Of a stretch of 64,000 nucleotides of DNA, positions 51,298-59,467 are shown piece by piece. Source of the stretch: Bdellovibrionales bacterium (GTDB taxonomy: Bacteria; Bdellovibrionota; UBA1018); assembly GCA_016786465.1 (NCBI GenBank), contig JAEUWC010000024.1:87575-151574 (forward strand), read 5' to 3'. Below the pieces are notes generated by a model. That model was not told the DNA's origin. It saw only the letters and a list, made by a program, of their open reading frames with translations, and ran no database searches. The number at the start of each line of letters is the position of its first letter. Within the stretch, counting starts at the first letter, position 1. A program made the translations under genes and the position numbers.

Positions 51298-51699
51298 TTA
51301 GGCTTCCGCCCGCGGTCGCGGCAAATTGGATTTTTGTTTCATTTCAAATTTTGCGCGGGCTTTATTGATTTCGTCGCAGTTTTTCGACGCCCATTTCCAA
51401 ATTCCGCAGACCGCTTCGCCTAAGCTGTATCCCATTTTGGTTAGGCGATATTCGACGCGTGGGGGGACTTCGGGGTAAACCATTCTTTCAACCAGTCCGT
51501 CTTTTTCAAGTTCGCGTAGCGTCTGCGTCAGCACTTTTTGACTGATGCCCGTCACTTTTTTTTGAAGCTGCGAAAAGCGCAGCGTTTCTTCGCCCAATTC
51601 ATCGACGACGACCAGCGTCCATTTGTCTGCGATTCGGCCAAGAAGGTCTTGAACCAAAGTTTCTAAAGTCGGGGATGGGGTACAGGTTCTTGATTTCAT
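51298..51699 (-). CDS. HxlR-family winged-helix regulator
   Basis: 133 residues from the ATG at 51699, which has CAAGG 6 bases upstream. The HxlR signature runs CTPSPTLETLVQDLLGRIAD, KWTLVVVDELGEETLRFSQL and ISQKVLTQTLRELEKDGLVE, ending VEYRLTKMGYSLGEAVCGIWKWA. Cys6 matches the conserved redox Cys of the MarR/HxlR group. It is divergent from an SDR gene, the typical arrangement in which HxlR represses an oxidoreductase in response to aldehydes or quinones. Confidence 0.92.
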   Translation of the reverse strand: MKSRTCTPSPTLETLVQDLLGRIADKWTLVVVDELGEETLRFSQLQKKVTGISQKVLTQTLRELEKDGLVERMVYPEVPPRVEYRLTKMGYSLGEAVCGIWKWASKNCDEINKARAKFEMKQKSNLPRPRAEA

Positions 51700-51733
51700 G
51701 GTTGCCTTGAGTTTCCTTTGGTTTCCTGCAGGT

Positions 51734-51760
51734 AAGTACCCCACAAAAAGGTGCCTACTT
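51734..51760. promoter_or_regulatory. Inverted repeat between hxlR-like and SDR genes
   Basis: AAGTA (51734-51738) and TACTT (51756-51760) face each other across a 17-base spacer, with CCCC and GG inside, resembling the spaced dyads bound by HxlR-type regulators. It lies between the two divergent start codons. The arms are short, so the site is only a candidate. Confidence 0.4.
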
Positions 51761-51809
51761 TCATTTTGGTCTATACCCACTAATATGACCCAAAAAAAGG
51801 AGAATCTGT

Positions 51810-52679
51810 ATGAGCAAAATTCTAATTACTGGCGCTAGCGGTGGGTTTGGAAGCCTGACGGTTGCGGCCCTTCTGAAAGCAGGACATCAAGTTGTCGCAA
51901 CGATGCGGGATACGGCGGGACGCAATCGCGCGGTTGCCGACGAACTGACGAAGCTAGGTGCTTACGTCGTGGAAATGGATGTAACCCAGGACGCAAGCAC
52001 GCAAAAAGGCGTGGATCAGGCGGTGGGGCGTTTGGGGTCTATTGATGTCGTGATCAACAACGCCGGGATCGGCGTGCTTGGTTTTCAAGAAAGTTTCACT
52101 GCAGACGACTGGAAAAAACTTTTTGAAGTGAACGTTTTTGGGGTTCAAAGGGTGAATCGCGCTGTTTTGCCGCACATGAAGGAACGCAAGCAGGGGCTAT
52201 TGATTCAGATTTCTAGCCTTTTGGGCCGAATTGCCGTTCCGTTTTATGGTCCTTATCAGGCGACCAAGTGGGCGGTTGAAGCCTTGGCTGAAAACTATCG
52301 GGTTGAACTTTCGCAGCTTGGAATCGAATCGTGCATCGTTGAACCGGGCGGCTATCCGACTAGTTTTATGGACAATCTAGTTAAGCCAAGTGATGCGTCA
52401 CGTAGCGCGTCTTATGGTGAAATCAGCCAGATGCCTGAAGGATTCTTCAAAGGATTTGAACAGGCTTTGGCCGCAAATCCTGCGCAGAATCCCAAGGATG
52501 TGGCGAATGCGATCGTGGACCTGATTGCAAAACCCCGAGGTCAGCGGCCGTTTCGAACGGTGGTGGACAAGATGGGGATGGGCGATCACATCACTGCGTA
52601 CAACGAACATTTAGAAAAGATCACCAGCGGAATCTACAATGCGTTTGGCATTGGCCACATGTTGACTTTGAAGAAGTAG
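51810..52679 (+). CDS. Short-chain dehydrogenase/reductase (classical SDR)
   Basis: 289 residues. The cofactor loop is TGASGGFGSLTVAALL (T-G-x3-G-x-G), the NNAG-type motif is INNAGIGVLG, the catalytic site is SSLLGRIAVPFYGPYQATKW with Tyr and Lys (YxxxK) and the upstream Ser. ATMRDT after strand 2 suggests NADP preference. AAGGAG precedes the ATG by 7 bases. It faces hxlR-like and is probably its target. Substrate unknown, possibly an aldehyde or quinone. Confidence 0.92.
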   Translation: MSKILITGASGGFGSLTVAALLKAGHQVVATMRDTAGRNRAVADELTKLGAYVVEMDVTQDASTQKGVDQAVGRLGSIDVVINNAGIGVLGFQESFTADDWKKLFEVNVFGVQRVNRAVLPHMKERKQGLLIQISSLLGRIAVPFYGPYQATKWAVEALAENYRVELSQLGIESCIVEPGGYPTSFMDNLVKPSDASRSASYGEISQMPEGFFKGFEQALAANPAQNPKDVANAIVDLIAKPRGQRPFRTVVDKMGMGDHITAYNEHLEKITSGIYNAFGIGHMLTLKK

Positions 52680-52682
52680 GAT

Positions 52683-53102
52683 TTACGCGGATTTCAACTG
52701 ATGAAGCGGCACCAGTAGCATCAGCAAAAAGCTGATGTTACTGACCGCGTTCAGTGGGATTCCGGCAAAGATCGAACCCAGGCTGTCGATCGCAAACCAA
52801 ACCCAGACGGATTGGATCATCAGCACGCGAAGCTTTTGGTTGAAGACTTCGGGTTGCGCCAGGCGATACAGAAGGATGGCCCAGCCGCAAAGGACTCCGC
52901 CCAGGACTGCGCTGATTTGGCGTTCGTGATCGGTAAAGGTCGCGGGATTTTGATCCAGCGGCCAAGCCAGCAGATCAAAGAAGAAACGCCAAGGTTCTTG
53001 GGTGATCTGAAAAACCGCAAATGAAGGAAGCAGTCCCGTCAGAAGAACAAAAAGGCAGCCCAGTCTTAATCGCTTAAGCCAAACGGTGGATGATGTTTTC
53101 AT
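52683..53102 (-). CDS. Four-helix membrane protein, unknown function
   Basis: 139 residues and four hydrophobic segments (about 15-32, 62-80, 92-108, 117-135), with basic residues at the start (VWLKRLRLG). No family is recognised. It lies 3 bases beyond the SDR stop, convergent with it, and 36 bases from the divergent pirin gene. Confidence 0.65.
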   Translation of the reverse strand: MKTSSTVWLKRLRLGCLFVLLTGLLPSFAVFQITQEPWRFFFDLLAWPLDQNPATFTDHERQISAVLGGVLCGWAILLYRLAQPEVFNQKLRVLMIQSVWVWFAIDSLGSIFAGIPLNAVSNISFLLMLLVPLHQLKSA

Positions 53103-53138
53103 ATTGGGGTAGATTGCCTGAAATCAAAGAAGGTCGTC

Positions 53139-53972
53139 ATGTCAAAAATCAAGTTCAGCAAAATTCTTAATCGCCAAAAACATCAGATTACCGACGGATT
53201 TTCAGCCTATGATTTCAGATATTCCGATTTTGATCCCGAGACTGACCCGATCATTTCGTTGACGCATTTCTTCATGTCCGAACCCACTTTTCCACCCCAT
53301 CCGCATGCGGGATTTTCGGCGATCACTTACATGCTGGAACATTCGAAAAATGGTTTTAATAACCGAGACAGTTTAGGAGATGTCTCGAAGATCAATCCGG
53401 GTGACTTGCATTGGACGATGGCGGGACGTGGAATCATGCACGAAGAAGTTCCGCAGATCCGCGGTGTGCCAGCAGAAGGCTTTCAAATCTTTATCAATCT
53501 AAAAAAGACGAACAAGTCGTTACCGGCTCGGGCTTTTCACGTTTCTAGGGAAGAAGCGCCGGTCTTTAAGGGGCCGCAAATTCAAGTCAAAGTTGTGTCT
53601 GGCGTGTATGAAAATATGAACGCGGTCATCCAGGCCCCAGAAACCCCACAGATTCTGGATGTCTTCGTGGGTGGGGCTGCAAATTTTCAGATTCTGCCCC
53701 GAAGAAACGGTTTGATTTACGTTTATCAGGGATCGATTCAAACGGATGAATTCGGCCTTTTGGGTCAAAACCAGGCGATCGCATGGAATAACGACGGCGC
53801 TGAAACGCATCTACGGTTTACCGAAAGTACGAACGGAAAGTTTGTACTTCTTAGCGGTGAACCGACGGGTGAACCGATCGTGTCCAGGGGACCCTTCATT
53901 ATGAATGACCTTGAATCGCTCAAGGATGCCGAACGAAGATTCAGATCGGGCGAAATGGGAAGACTTGTTTAA
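53139..53972 (+). CDS. Pirin-family protein
   Basis: 277 residues. The metal ligands are in FPPHPHAGFSAITYMLEHS (two His) and in AGRGIMHEEVP (His and Glu), all four present. DRDSLGDVSKINPGDLHWTM and VFVGGAANFQILPR follow the pirin cupin pattern. Pirins bind iron and can act as redox-sensitive cofactors or quercetinases. GAAGG precedes the ATG. It is a single gene with a convergent nuclease gene next to it. Confidence 0.92.
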   Translation: MSKIKFSKILNRQKHQITDGFSAYDFRYSDFDPETDPIISLTHFFMSEPTFPPHPHAGFSAITYMLEHSKNGFNNRDSLGDVSKINPGDLHWTMAGRGIMHEEVPQIRGVPAEGFQIFINLKKTNKSLPARAFHVSREEAPVFKGPQIQVKVVSGVYENMNAVIQAPETPQILDVFVGGAANFQILPRRNGLIYVYQGSIQTDEFGLLGQNQAIAWNNDGAETHLRFTESTNGKFVLLSGEPTGEPIVSRGPFIMNDLESLKDAERRFRSGEMGRLV

Positions 53973-53999
53973 GGACGTTTTTTAAGAATTGCTAACGGT

Positions 54000-54701
54000 T
54001 TACTGCGCCTTACGGAAAATCTTTTTCTTGGGTTGGATTCTGGGTCGGTCACTGAAACTAGGCGTTGAATCAGCGTTTTCGCGTTCGCGCCAAACCCATG
54101 GAGCAATCGGATTTTCGCAGTTCCAAAGACCCACGCGTTTTTGTTTCGCCCAGCTTTCTAGGCGGTCCAGTTGTGCCTGACGGCGTTCTGGGACTTGGTG
54201 ATAGAATCGGCGTTCGACCCACGCGTGACCCAGCATCACCATTCGTTCGCACACGTTGATAAAATCGCCGCTGTTTTCCGTATAAACGGTTGCGACCGTG
54301 CGCTTGTAGATGTCTAGGTCGTGAACTTCAAGCAAGACGTCTTTGCCGCCAATCAGCTTGATCAATCCAGCCAGCGCGATGTCGCCCCAGGGTTGATCGC
54401 CTTCTGGGCAATCGACGTTGGCTAGTCGAATCCAGATTTCTTCGCCGCCGCGATTGACTAAAAAAGTGTCTCCGTCGCTGATGTACTGAACCCGAGCGCG
54501 AAACAGGCTTCCGTCGGTGGTTTGAATCAGGGGGCTAGGTTTTTTTCGTCTTTGGGATCGAGCCAATCGGTAAATCACGGCCATGGATGCAGCTAGGGCT
54601 AGAATCAGGACCAGAAGTGTTGCAGACGCCCAGCCGCTACCCGTTTCAGATTTGTGAACGGGTTTTGCGTCGGCGCGGGTTGAAGTGTTTCTTGCAGCCA
54701 T
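54000..54701 (-). CDS. Membrane-anchored thermonuclease-like (SNase) protein
   Basis: 233 residues. A basic N-terminus and one hydrophobic segment (about 24-45) anchor an SNase domain at about 60-200. Catalytic positions are visible: SDGDTFLV (Asp, Thr), IRLANVDCPEGDQPWG (Arg, Asp, Glu) and IYKRTVATVYT (Arg). All key residues of staphylococcal nuclease are matched. Such proteins degrade extracellular or periplasmic DNA and RNA. The tail is basic and disordered (RPRIQPKKKIFRK). Confidence 0.88.
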   Translation of the reverse strand: MAARNTSTRADAKPVHKSETGSGWASATLLVLILALAASMAVIYRLARSQRRKKPSPLIQTTDGSLFRARVQYISDGDTFLVNRGGEEIWIRLANVDCPEGDQPWGDIALAGLIKLIGGKDVLLEVHDLDIYKRTVATVYTENSGDFINVCERMVMLGHAWVERRFYHQVPERRQAQLDRLESWAKQKRVGLWNCENPIAPWVWRERENADSTPSFSDRPRIQPKKKIFRKAQ

Positions 54702-54800
54702 TTTGAAACTTATCGGAACCGCGGAACAGGGGTGTATTCAGCAATTATTAATATTTCAGTCAGTCTAAAAGCCGATCTTTAAAACGCCGATATCGGGTTT

Positions 54801-55427
54801 ATGAAAAAACTTCTGCGGTCGTGTGTTTGGGTTTTGACGGTTCTTGCTGCGGCTGGTTGCGCGACGTCGTCAAGCAATTTGAAGCCTGAAAAAATTGGGC
54901 AAGGTGAAGGCGGATTCTTTGGAAACATTCGAATCGTCAGCAAAGGGGAAGACGTGACCGGTAAGTGCTACGTCCTTTTTTCAGATTTGGAAAAAAGCCG
55001 TAAAGCGTATTTGAATTTGGATGCTTCGGGCTGGGTTTTCACAAAAGCAAAGTCAGGTGACACGCAAATCGGTGGGGTGCTTTGCACGCTGGGTGGGCTA
55101 GTGAAGTACAACGTCATGCCGGAACTGAAAGGGCTTGAATTCAAGATCGGGGATCGAACTTCGGCTTCTTATTTTGGGCATGTGACGATTGACCTGAATC
55201 ATGATGCTTCAAACGTAACAGGCGCCACGATCATGTTGGGAAGCGTCGGTAACAGCATTGCTGCGCAGTCGGGGCAGGGGATTCCGATTGTGAAAGTTGA
55301 AAACAAATTTGATAGCGCGCTGAAAGAATATCAAAAGCGCCTAGGCGACGCGGCTACCGGGTTGAAGACCGTGCAGGCGACCGTGTCAAACGGTGGGGCA
55401 AGGGTGCCTGCGGCGGGTGGGAAGTAG
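54801..55427 (+). CDS. Lipoprotein, unknown function
   Basis: 208 residues. The lipobox is AAGC with Cys20 (LTVLAAAGCATSSS). The mature part alternates strands (FFGNIRIVSKGEDVTGKCYV, SASYFGHVTIDLNHDASNVT) and ends in a helical linker (FDSALKEYQKRLGDAATGLK). It resembles envelope-associated DUF-type lipoproteins in this lineage. A small exported glycine-zipper protein follows 18 bases later. Confidence 0.78.
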   Translation: MKKLLRSCVWVLTVLAAAGCATSSSNLKPEKIGQGEGGFFGNIRIVSKGEDVTGKCYVLFSDLEKSRKAYLNLDASGWVFTKAKSGDTQIGGVLCTLGGLVKYNVMPELKGLEFKIGDRTSASYFGHVTIDLNHDASNVTGATIMLGSVGNSIAAQSGQGIPIVKVENKFDSALKEYQKRLGDAATGLKTVQATVSNGGARVPAAGGK

Positions 55428-55445
55428 ATTAGGGGGTGGGGCGTG

Positions 55446-55694
55446 ATGAAAAGTATGGGAAAAGTTAGAAATTGGGTTTGGATCTTAAGCTTGATGATTT
55501 TCACAAGCAGCGCGAATGTTCGCGCGGCTGAAAGCAGTCCGTCTCCGATTGTGATTGGCGCGATCGTTGGTGGAACGATCGGTTTGATTGCTGGGATTGC
55601 TGCAGCTTCTTCAAAGAAAGTCGTGGCCGAGAATCAGAAGATTGAAATTCCGCCTGCCGGGCCGGTTTTTGCGGAGATTAGGTTTGAGTTTTAG
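55446..55694 (+). CDS. Small exported glycine-zipper protein
   Basis: 82 residues. A hydrophobic signal (KVRNWVWILSLMIFTSSANVRA) is followed by PIVIGAIVGGTIGLIAGIAA, a G-x3-G zipper-type membrane segment, and a short tail ending EIRFEF. Such small proteins often sit in the outer membrane or form assemblies. The start is ATG at 55446 after a G-rich ribosome-site-like run. It follows the lipoprotein gene in the same direction, probably one transcript. The function is unknown. Confidence 0.6.
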   Translation: MKSMGKVRNWVWILSLMIFTSSANVRAAESSPSPIVIGAIVGGTIGLIAGIAAASSKKVVAENQKIEIPPAGPVFAEIRFEF

Positions 55695-55732
55695 AATGCG
55701 CTTTTGAGTAGAAACGACAGGAAAAAGCAAGT

Positions 55733-56551
55733 TTGAACTCATTTGGAACAAACCTAATCTCGTTTGATATGGAGCAGTTCATTCGAAACAGCTTTGAGGG
55801 CGAGAATATTTCATTGGGTTTGCTGCGGAAGAATGGTCACTGGCGCCACTTTGTAGACTTAATTAATCATTATCAAGACCGTACGCGAAGTACATCTAAG
55901 GAAATGCCAAGCAATGATTTTAATCTGGCAATGCTGAGCCTATTTGGTGCAAGCCAGCTGAATCTTGTCAAAGGCGTGAAGAATGTACTGGGTGGACACC
56001 TTAGTGACAGCAGTATTTATGTTCGAAGGACGATCGAATGTTTTAGGTATGCGCTGTGCCTTAGGGAAAACCCTGGAATGGCCTCAACGTGGTCTGACCC
56101 AAAAATGAAAAAGAAGTTTGAAAGCGACTATCGCGAATGGTTTCGAAAGACTGGAAAAGAATTGTCCAAGCTCGAATTCAAACGGAATGATCAACACTTT
56201 GCTCATGCGTCGAACTTTGGGCCGCACTCGAACGCACAGCTAGCCGCGCTTCAGCAGCAATTTGTCCACCACAATGACAAAATCGAGTACCGAATTCTAT
56301 ATACGGAACTAGACGACGGCGAACCCGGCTACCGAGATCTATTGGGGACATTTTTCTGGCATGTGTCCATACATGCGCGGGCACTAGAATGGTGGATGAA
56401 TAAGTCACTTTTCGTAGAGGGTTTAATTGGTGAACATTTGAAGTACTGGACGGACTCAGTTCGGTCTCTCGAAAAATCGGAGCGTTCCGCAAGGGACTTC
56501 ATCACACGTAGTCTGCAAGGCAGTGGTAGCACCAGAAAAGTCACGAGGTAA
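55733..56551 (+). CDS. Unknown protein at the start of the accessory region
   Basis: 272 residues, no signal peptide. Helical and rich in aromatic and basic residues: HFVDLINHYQDRTRS, SIYVRRTIECFRYALCLREN, LLGTFFWHVSIHARALEWWM. No family can be named. The TTG start at 55733 has AGGAAAA 8 bases upstream; an ATG at 55769 is a weaker choice. Base composition and codon use (more A/T, more AGG/CGA) differ from the genes before it. It sits 2 bases before an McrA-like HNH gene and is probably cotranscribed. Confidence 0.65.
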   Translation: MNSFGTNLISFDMEQFIRNSFEGENISLGLLRKNGHWRHFVDLINHYQDRTRSTSKEMPSNDFNLAMLSLFGASQLNLVKGVKNVLGGHLSDSSIYVRRTIECFRYALCLRENPGMASTWSDPKMKKKFESDYREWFRKTGKELSKLEFKRNDQHFAHASNFGPHSNAQLAALQQQFVHHNDKIEYRILYTELDDGEPGYRDLLGTFFWHVSIHARALEWWMNKSLFVEGLIGEHLKYWTDSVRSLEKSERSARDFITRSLQGSGSTRKVTR

Positions 56552-56553
56552 CC

Positions 56554-57243
56554 ATGGAACCAGAATCCGAGTGGACGGACGAAGAGTTCAGGGCAGCCGT
56601 CGAATCATACTTAAATCTGAGAACGGAAATCTTTCAGGGTAAAAAGCCATCAAAAAAAGCGGTTTACGAATCCTTGCATCAGCGTTTTCCCCACAGGACG
56701 GCAAAGTCTTTTGAGTTTCGAATGCAGAATATCTCTTATGTTTTTGCGCGCATGGGAAGGGATTGGATTCCGGGTTTACGTCCTGCAAGCCACATAAGTC
56801 CAAAGGCTATCCAGAAAATCGCGGCAATGGTGTCAGAAATCGAGGGTGGATTTGACATTAGTCCGATTGTCTTCGAGGCTAAAGTTGACAAGATCATGGA
56901 TGGGCAAGAGCACGTTGAGCCCGCGGGGATTGAGAGACCTGCTGTCGCTAGTGTGACGACTTCCGTATTTTCTAGAAGCGCTGAGGTCAAGAGTTGGGTT
57001 CTACGAGGCGCCAAGGGAAGATGTGAGAACTGCGAGAAAACAGCTCCTTTTAAAATAGAGGGCGGCCGTCCGTATCTTGAGGTTCATCATCTGGTCAGAC
57101 TCGCTGATGGAGGGTCTGATCGAATTTCCAACGCAGTCGCTCTTTGTCCAAACTGCCATCGCGAGTTTCATTTTGGTGAGAAGCGGTCTGATCTAATTGA
57201 AGCTCTCTATCAAAGGATGCCCAGGTTGCGAAAAGAGCGGTGA
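56554..57243 (+). CDS. McrA-like HNH endonuclease
   Basis: 229 residues. The C-terminal HNH/zinc fold has CENCEK (156-161 region), EVHHLVRLADGGSDRISNA, and CPNCHREFHFGE: the two Cys pairs bind zinc and the His of HH is catalytic. The N-terminal region (FEFRMQNISYVFARMGRDWI, PGLRPASHISPKAI) resembles the N-terminal target-recognition part of McrA-like enzymes that cut modified DNA. It likely cuts methylated foreign DNA, a type IV restriction role. It follows the 272-residue gene by 2 bases. Confidence 0.85.
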   Translation: MEPESEWTDEEFRAAVESYLNLRTEIFQGKKPSKKAVYESLHQRFPHRTAKSFEFRMQNISYVFARMGRDWIPGLRPASHISPKAIQKIAAMVSEIEGGFDISPIVFEAKVDKIMDGQEHVEPAGIERPAVASVTTSVFSRSAEVKSWVLRGAKGRCENCEKTAPFKIEGGRPYLEVHHLVRLADGGSDRISNAVALCPNCHREFHFGEKRSDLIEALYQRMPRLRKER

Positions 57244-57748
57244 GGTAGGGACGAAGTTTGTGTTCACTATGAAACCTGGCCGGGCTTAGAGTCCACGCGC
57301 ACGGGTGAACCCGGACGCTTCCGCAGTCGACTCCCAAGTCTAACGCCGAATCGTGTCGACTCTTCATACTCGGACTACTGACCTCGCTCCGGGGCGGCGG
57401 CGTTGGGCAGAAAGGGCCGGGCGCATTTCCTCTACCCAGCCCTTCAAAACGCTGGACCTGTCAGTAACTGAGAAATACGGACGTTCTCGGTTAGGTCATA
57501 AAGTAAAATCCAGGATTTGTAACAGTACGGTTTGTCGAAAGTAATGGTGATTCGATCAGAAATCTTCCTTGGAAAGGCTGTAAGTGCGACAGTTTGCCGA
57601 CCTCGTTGGGTACTCTCATTACGCGGCTTACTGCTCACTGAAGCGGTTTGTGGTGGTGGTAAGAAGTGGATGGGGCAATTGTGCGATCCATCCACTTCTT
57701 GATAGTTGAATTTTTGTATCGGATCAGTTTCAGGGACTAGTACCCGAA
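57244..57748. other. 505-bp gap without a credible gene
   Basis: Short frames exist but none has a ribosome site or recognisable product. The left third contains the 57278-57336 repeat copy and GC-rich runs (ACCTCGCTCCGGGGCGGCGG). The rest is plain AT/GC-balanced sequence without a clear palindrome. This may be cassette boundary DNA. Confidence 0.6.
57278..57336. repeat. Hairpin repeat, copy 1
   Basis: About 59 bases beginning GGCCGGGCTTAGAGTCCACG match positions 59052-59111 at most positions, both ending CGACTCCCA. The core GAGTCC...GGACGC is hairpin-like, less perfect than copy 2. Both copies face the same way and bracket the PD-(D/E)XK nuclease gene. Confidence 0.75.
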
Positions 57749-58588
57749 CTATTCGGGAGAGATAACGACATTAACTATAATTTCTGAAGTACTGAACTTC
57801 TCTAAGTCAGACTTTAGACCGCTGGGGTTCCCGATACGATTTTCGGGGTCATAAATAAAGCAGATCAGTCTTTTACAATCGGGGTGGACCTTGTATCTCG
57901 CAACGTCCTGGATAAGTTCCTCACCCAGCTCTTTATCACCCAGACCCTTTCTAGTTTTTTTAATTTCAATTACCGTATTCTCCCTTTTCAATAGAAAATC
58001 CATCCGACTACCCTGCCCAGCGTAACTAGGCGTACTCTCCTCTGCTCTGACATCATCAAAGTCTAACTTCAATAGAGCCTTCACCGCGTCTTGAACATCA
58101 TACTCATCTTCCATCTCCAGAGTAGATCGAGAGTTGTGTCTTTTCCTCAGTGCTCGTGCAAAGAGATGAAACCTACTTAGTCGCCGGCATAGCTGCCTCA
58201 GTGAGTTTTCATTGTCATCTGAAATTTTGTTTGGTTCAAATGGAACTAAATCCTGCAACTGTTCTATATATGCAGCCAAAAGGGCCTTCCGTCTATTTTG
58301 GTTTTCGACGTGTCGTTCTTGCCATTTATGATCGGGCATACCAATAACGACACCACCCAAAGTCCGCTCAAAATCGGTTGTGTTTTTATGAGCCTCTCCG
58401 TTCGGTCTTCCAAAAGCTCCGTGTAAAACATTTACGGTAGTATTTTTCCATGCAGTGAATTCTGGGTCATCATGGCGTAGTTGAAGCGTGGAATCTAGGC
58501 GTTGCAATTGGCGCTTTAATAAGTTGACAGCTTTTTCAGGACTAAGTGTGGGTTGTTCCGACATTTTTTGAGTTTTAATTCTCGCCAT
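57749..58588 (-). CDS. PD-(D/E)XK nuclease-like protein (possible restriction/defence enzyme)
   Basis: 279 residues. Residues 197-210 give the D...EIK core: SRMDFLLKRENTVIEIKKTR with Asp197, Glu208 and Lys210. The region DVQDAVKALLKLDFDDVRAE before it and LIQDVARYKVHPDCKRLICF after it fit the REase_DpnII-MboI-like fold in defence genes. The N-terminal half (residues 1-150) has a charged helical pattern (LKRQLQRLDSTLQLRHDDPE) of unknown function. The ATG has AAAGGA 7 bases upstream. It is flanked by two copies of a repeat, which suggests a cassette. Confidence 0.75.
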   Translation of the reverse strand: MARIKTQKMSEQPTLSPEKAVNLLKRQLQRLDSTLQLRHDDPEFTAWKNTTVNVLHGAFGRPNGEAHKNTTDFERTLGGVVIGMPDHKWQERHVENQNRRKALLAAYIEQLQDLVPFEPNKISDDNENSLRQLCRRLSRFHLFARALRKRHNSRSTLEMEDEYDVQDAVKALLKLDFDDVRAEESTPSYAGQGSRMDFLLKRENTVIEIKKTRKGLGDKELGEELIQDVARYKVHPDCKRLICFIYDPENRIGNPSGLKSDLEKFSTSEIIVNVVISPE

Positions 58589-58772
58589 TCATAAATCCTT
58601 TTGCGCAAATGTACACGCTAGTAATTGTTATGCAAGGCGATTGATTTTCCTCTGAATGCCTTCTCAACAACTCCCCAAGTTTCCCGCACGCCGTTGCAAT
58701 CCTAGCCATGACCTTTAAGCCACGAACTAGGGAAATCAAATCAATCAGCTTCACCTTGGATCTTTCATCCAC
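58575..58772 (-). CDS. Small open frame overlapping the nuclease start (uncertain)
   Basis: 65 residues, helical in the first half (LIDLISLVRGLKVMARIATA). It overlaps the first 14 bases of the nuclease gene, so translation could be coupled. There is no clear ribosome site or known domain. It may be a small partner or leader peptide, or spurious. Confidence 0.28.
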   Translation of the reverse strand: MDERSKVKLIDLISLVRGLKVMARIATACGKLGELLRRHSEENQSPCITITSVYICAKGFMNGEN

Positions 58773-58993
58773 AAGCGGGGTTCAATTGTTTAGTATCCAA
58801 GACAACCCGATCAGGGCTATTTCGAGCGTCTAATGTAATCGATGAGCTTAGTCAAAACTCAACCAATTCTTTGCTAAGTCGAAAAAGGTCGCGATGCTTC
58901 GGGGCAGTCCAAGCTACTGAGAACTCATAAATCGTATGAAGCTCCTTTTTATGTAAATTAAAAATCCCGATTGATTTCTCAACTGGGGAAATT
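58773..58993. other. Gap between the small frame and the repeat cluster; no gene seen
   Basis: AT-rich, unstructured sequence with no credible coding frame. It carries no clear palindrome. It joins the structured region that begins at about 58994. Confidence 0.5.
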
Positions 58994-59163
58994 TGGTGGA
59001 TCCGCCGCTCGTCGCCTTCCGCTCTCGGCGCTTACTCGCGCCTCGGCTGCAGGCCGGGCTCAGCGTCCACCCGCAAGCGGGTACCCGGACGCTTCCGCCA
59101 TTCGACTCCCACCGTAAGGTACGAAACAGTCCACTGGACTGTTTCGCTACCGCTGCTCCACCA
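58994..59163. repeat. Structured repeat block with hairpins, bounded by TGGTGGA and TCCACCA
   Basis: It begins TGGTGGA and ends TCCACCA, inverted ends that recur at 59351-59357 (TGGTGGA). Inside are GCGTCC-ACCCGC-AA-GCGGGT-ACCC-GGACGC (59063-59092), a two-part stem with a 4-base bulge, and CGAAACAGTCC-ACT-GGACTGTTTCG (59122-59146), a perfect 11-bp stem flanked by GGTA/TACC. Copy 2 of the hairpin repeat (59052-59111) lies inside. No ORF is credible. It resembles REP/MITE-like non-coding DNA. Confidence 0.7.
59052..59111. repeat. Hairpin repeat, copy 2
   Basis: Matches 57278-57336 over about 60 bases (both begin GGCCGGGCT and end CGACTCCCA). It includes the strong GCGTCC/GGACGC stem. Distance between copies is about 1.77 kb, same orientation. 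Confidence 0.75.
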
Positions 59164-59354
59164 TTTTGAAAACCTTCGACTGAAATTGATTTACAGGTTG
59201 GACTGGCTTTTTATTTTTCTGGAAGCGAATGCTTTTGCGCCAGGATGGCGAAGCCCGAAGGGCGCAAAGAGGGCAGGAGCCCGCCAGAGCTTCCAGAAAA
59301 ATAAAAAGGCAGGTCAACCTGTGACCTGCCTTAACCCGAAGGTTTCCAAAATGG
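59161..59354. repeat. Imperfect inverted repeat with 66-base arms
   Basis: 59161-59226 and the reverse complement of 59289-59354 share most bases: both begin CCATTTTG, then AAACCTTCG, ACAGGTTG, and CTTTTTATTTTTCTGGAAGC. The 62 bases between carry small hairpins (TGCGCC...GGCGCA, GGGC-AGGA-GCCC). Total span is about 194 bases. It lies between the integrase 3' end and the repeat block to the left. It could be an attachment region, a MITE or a bidirectional terminator. Confidence 0.75.
59297..59332 (-). terminator. Rho-independent terminator for the integrase transcript
   Basis: On the minus strand AAGGCAGGTC, a 7-base loop and GACCTGCCTT form a perfect 10-bp stem followed by the T-rich run TTTTTATTTTT. 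It lies about 135 bases beyond the integrase stop. The left arm of the same inverted repeat carries a weaker version for plus-strand transcripts. Confidence 0.75.
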
Positions 59355-59467
59355 TGGATTCGAGCCTTTTGGCGCGAATACCTTAATACTCAACAGGTTA
59401 ACTAACTGTGTGCTGAAAGTGTGATTTTTTCCTGAAATTTTAAGTAACATAAGGAAACACCATTCTT

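Noticed and set aside
58985..59163. tRNA or tmRNA 3' end suggested by TTCGACTCCC and TCCACCA
   Set aside because: No matching 5' acceptor strand, D-arm or anticodon arm can be folded, and a perfect hairpin sits between the two motifs.
59186..59386. 66-codon plus-strand frame in the inverted repeat
   Set aside because: It lies inside the 66-base-armed repeat and its product is dictated by the repeat; no ribosome site or family.
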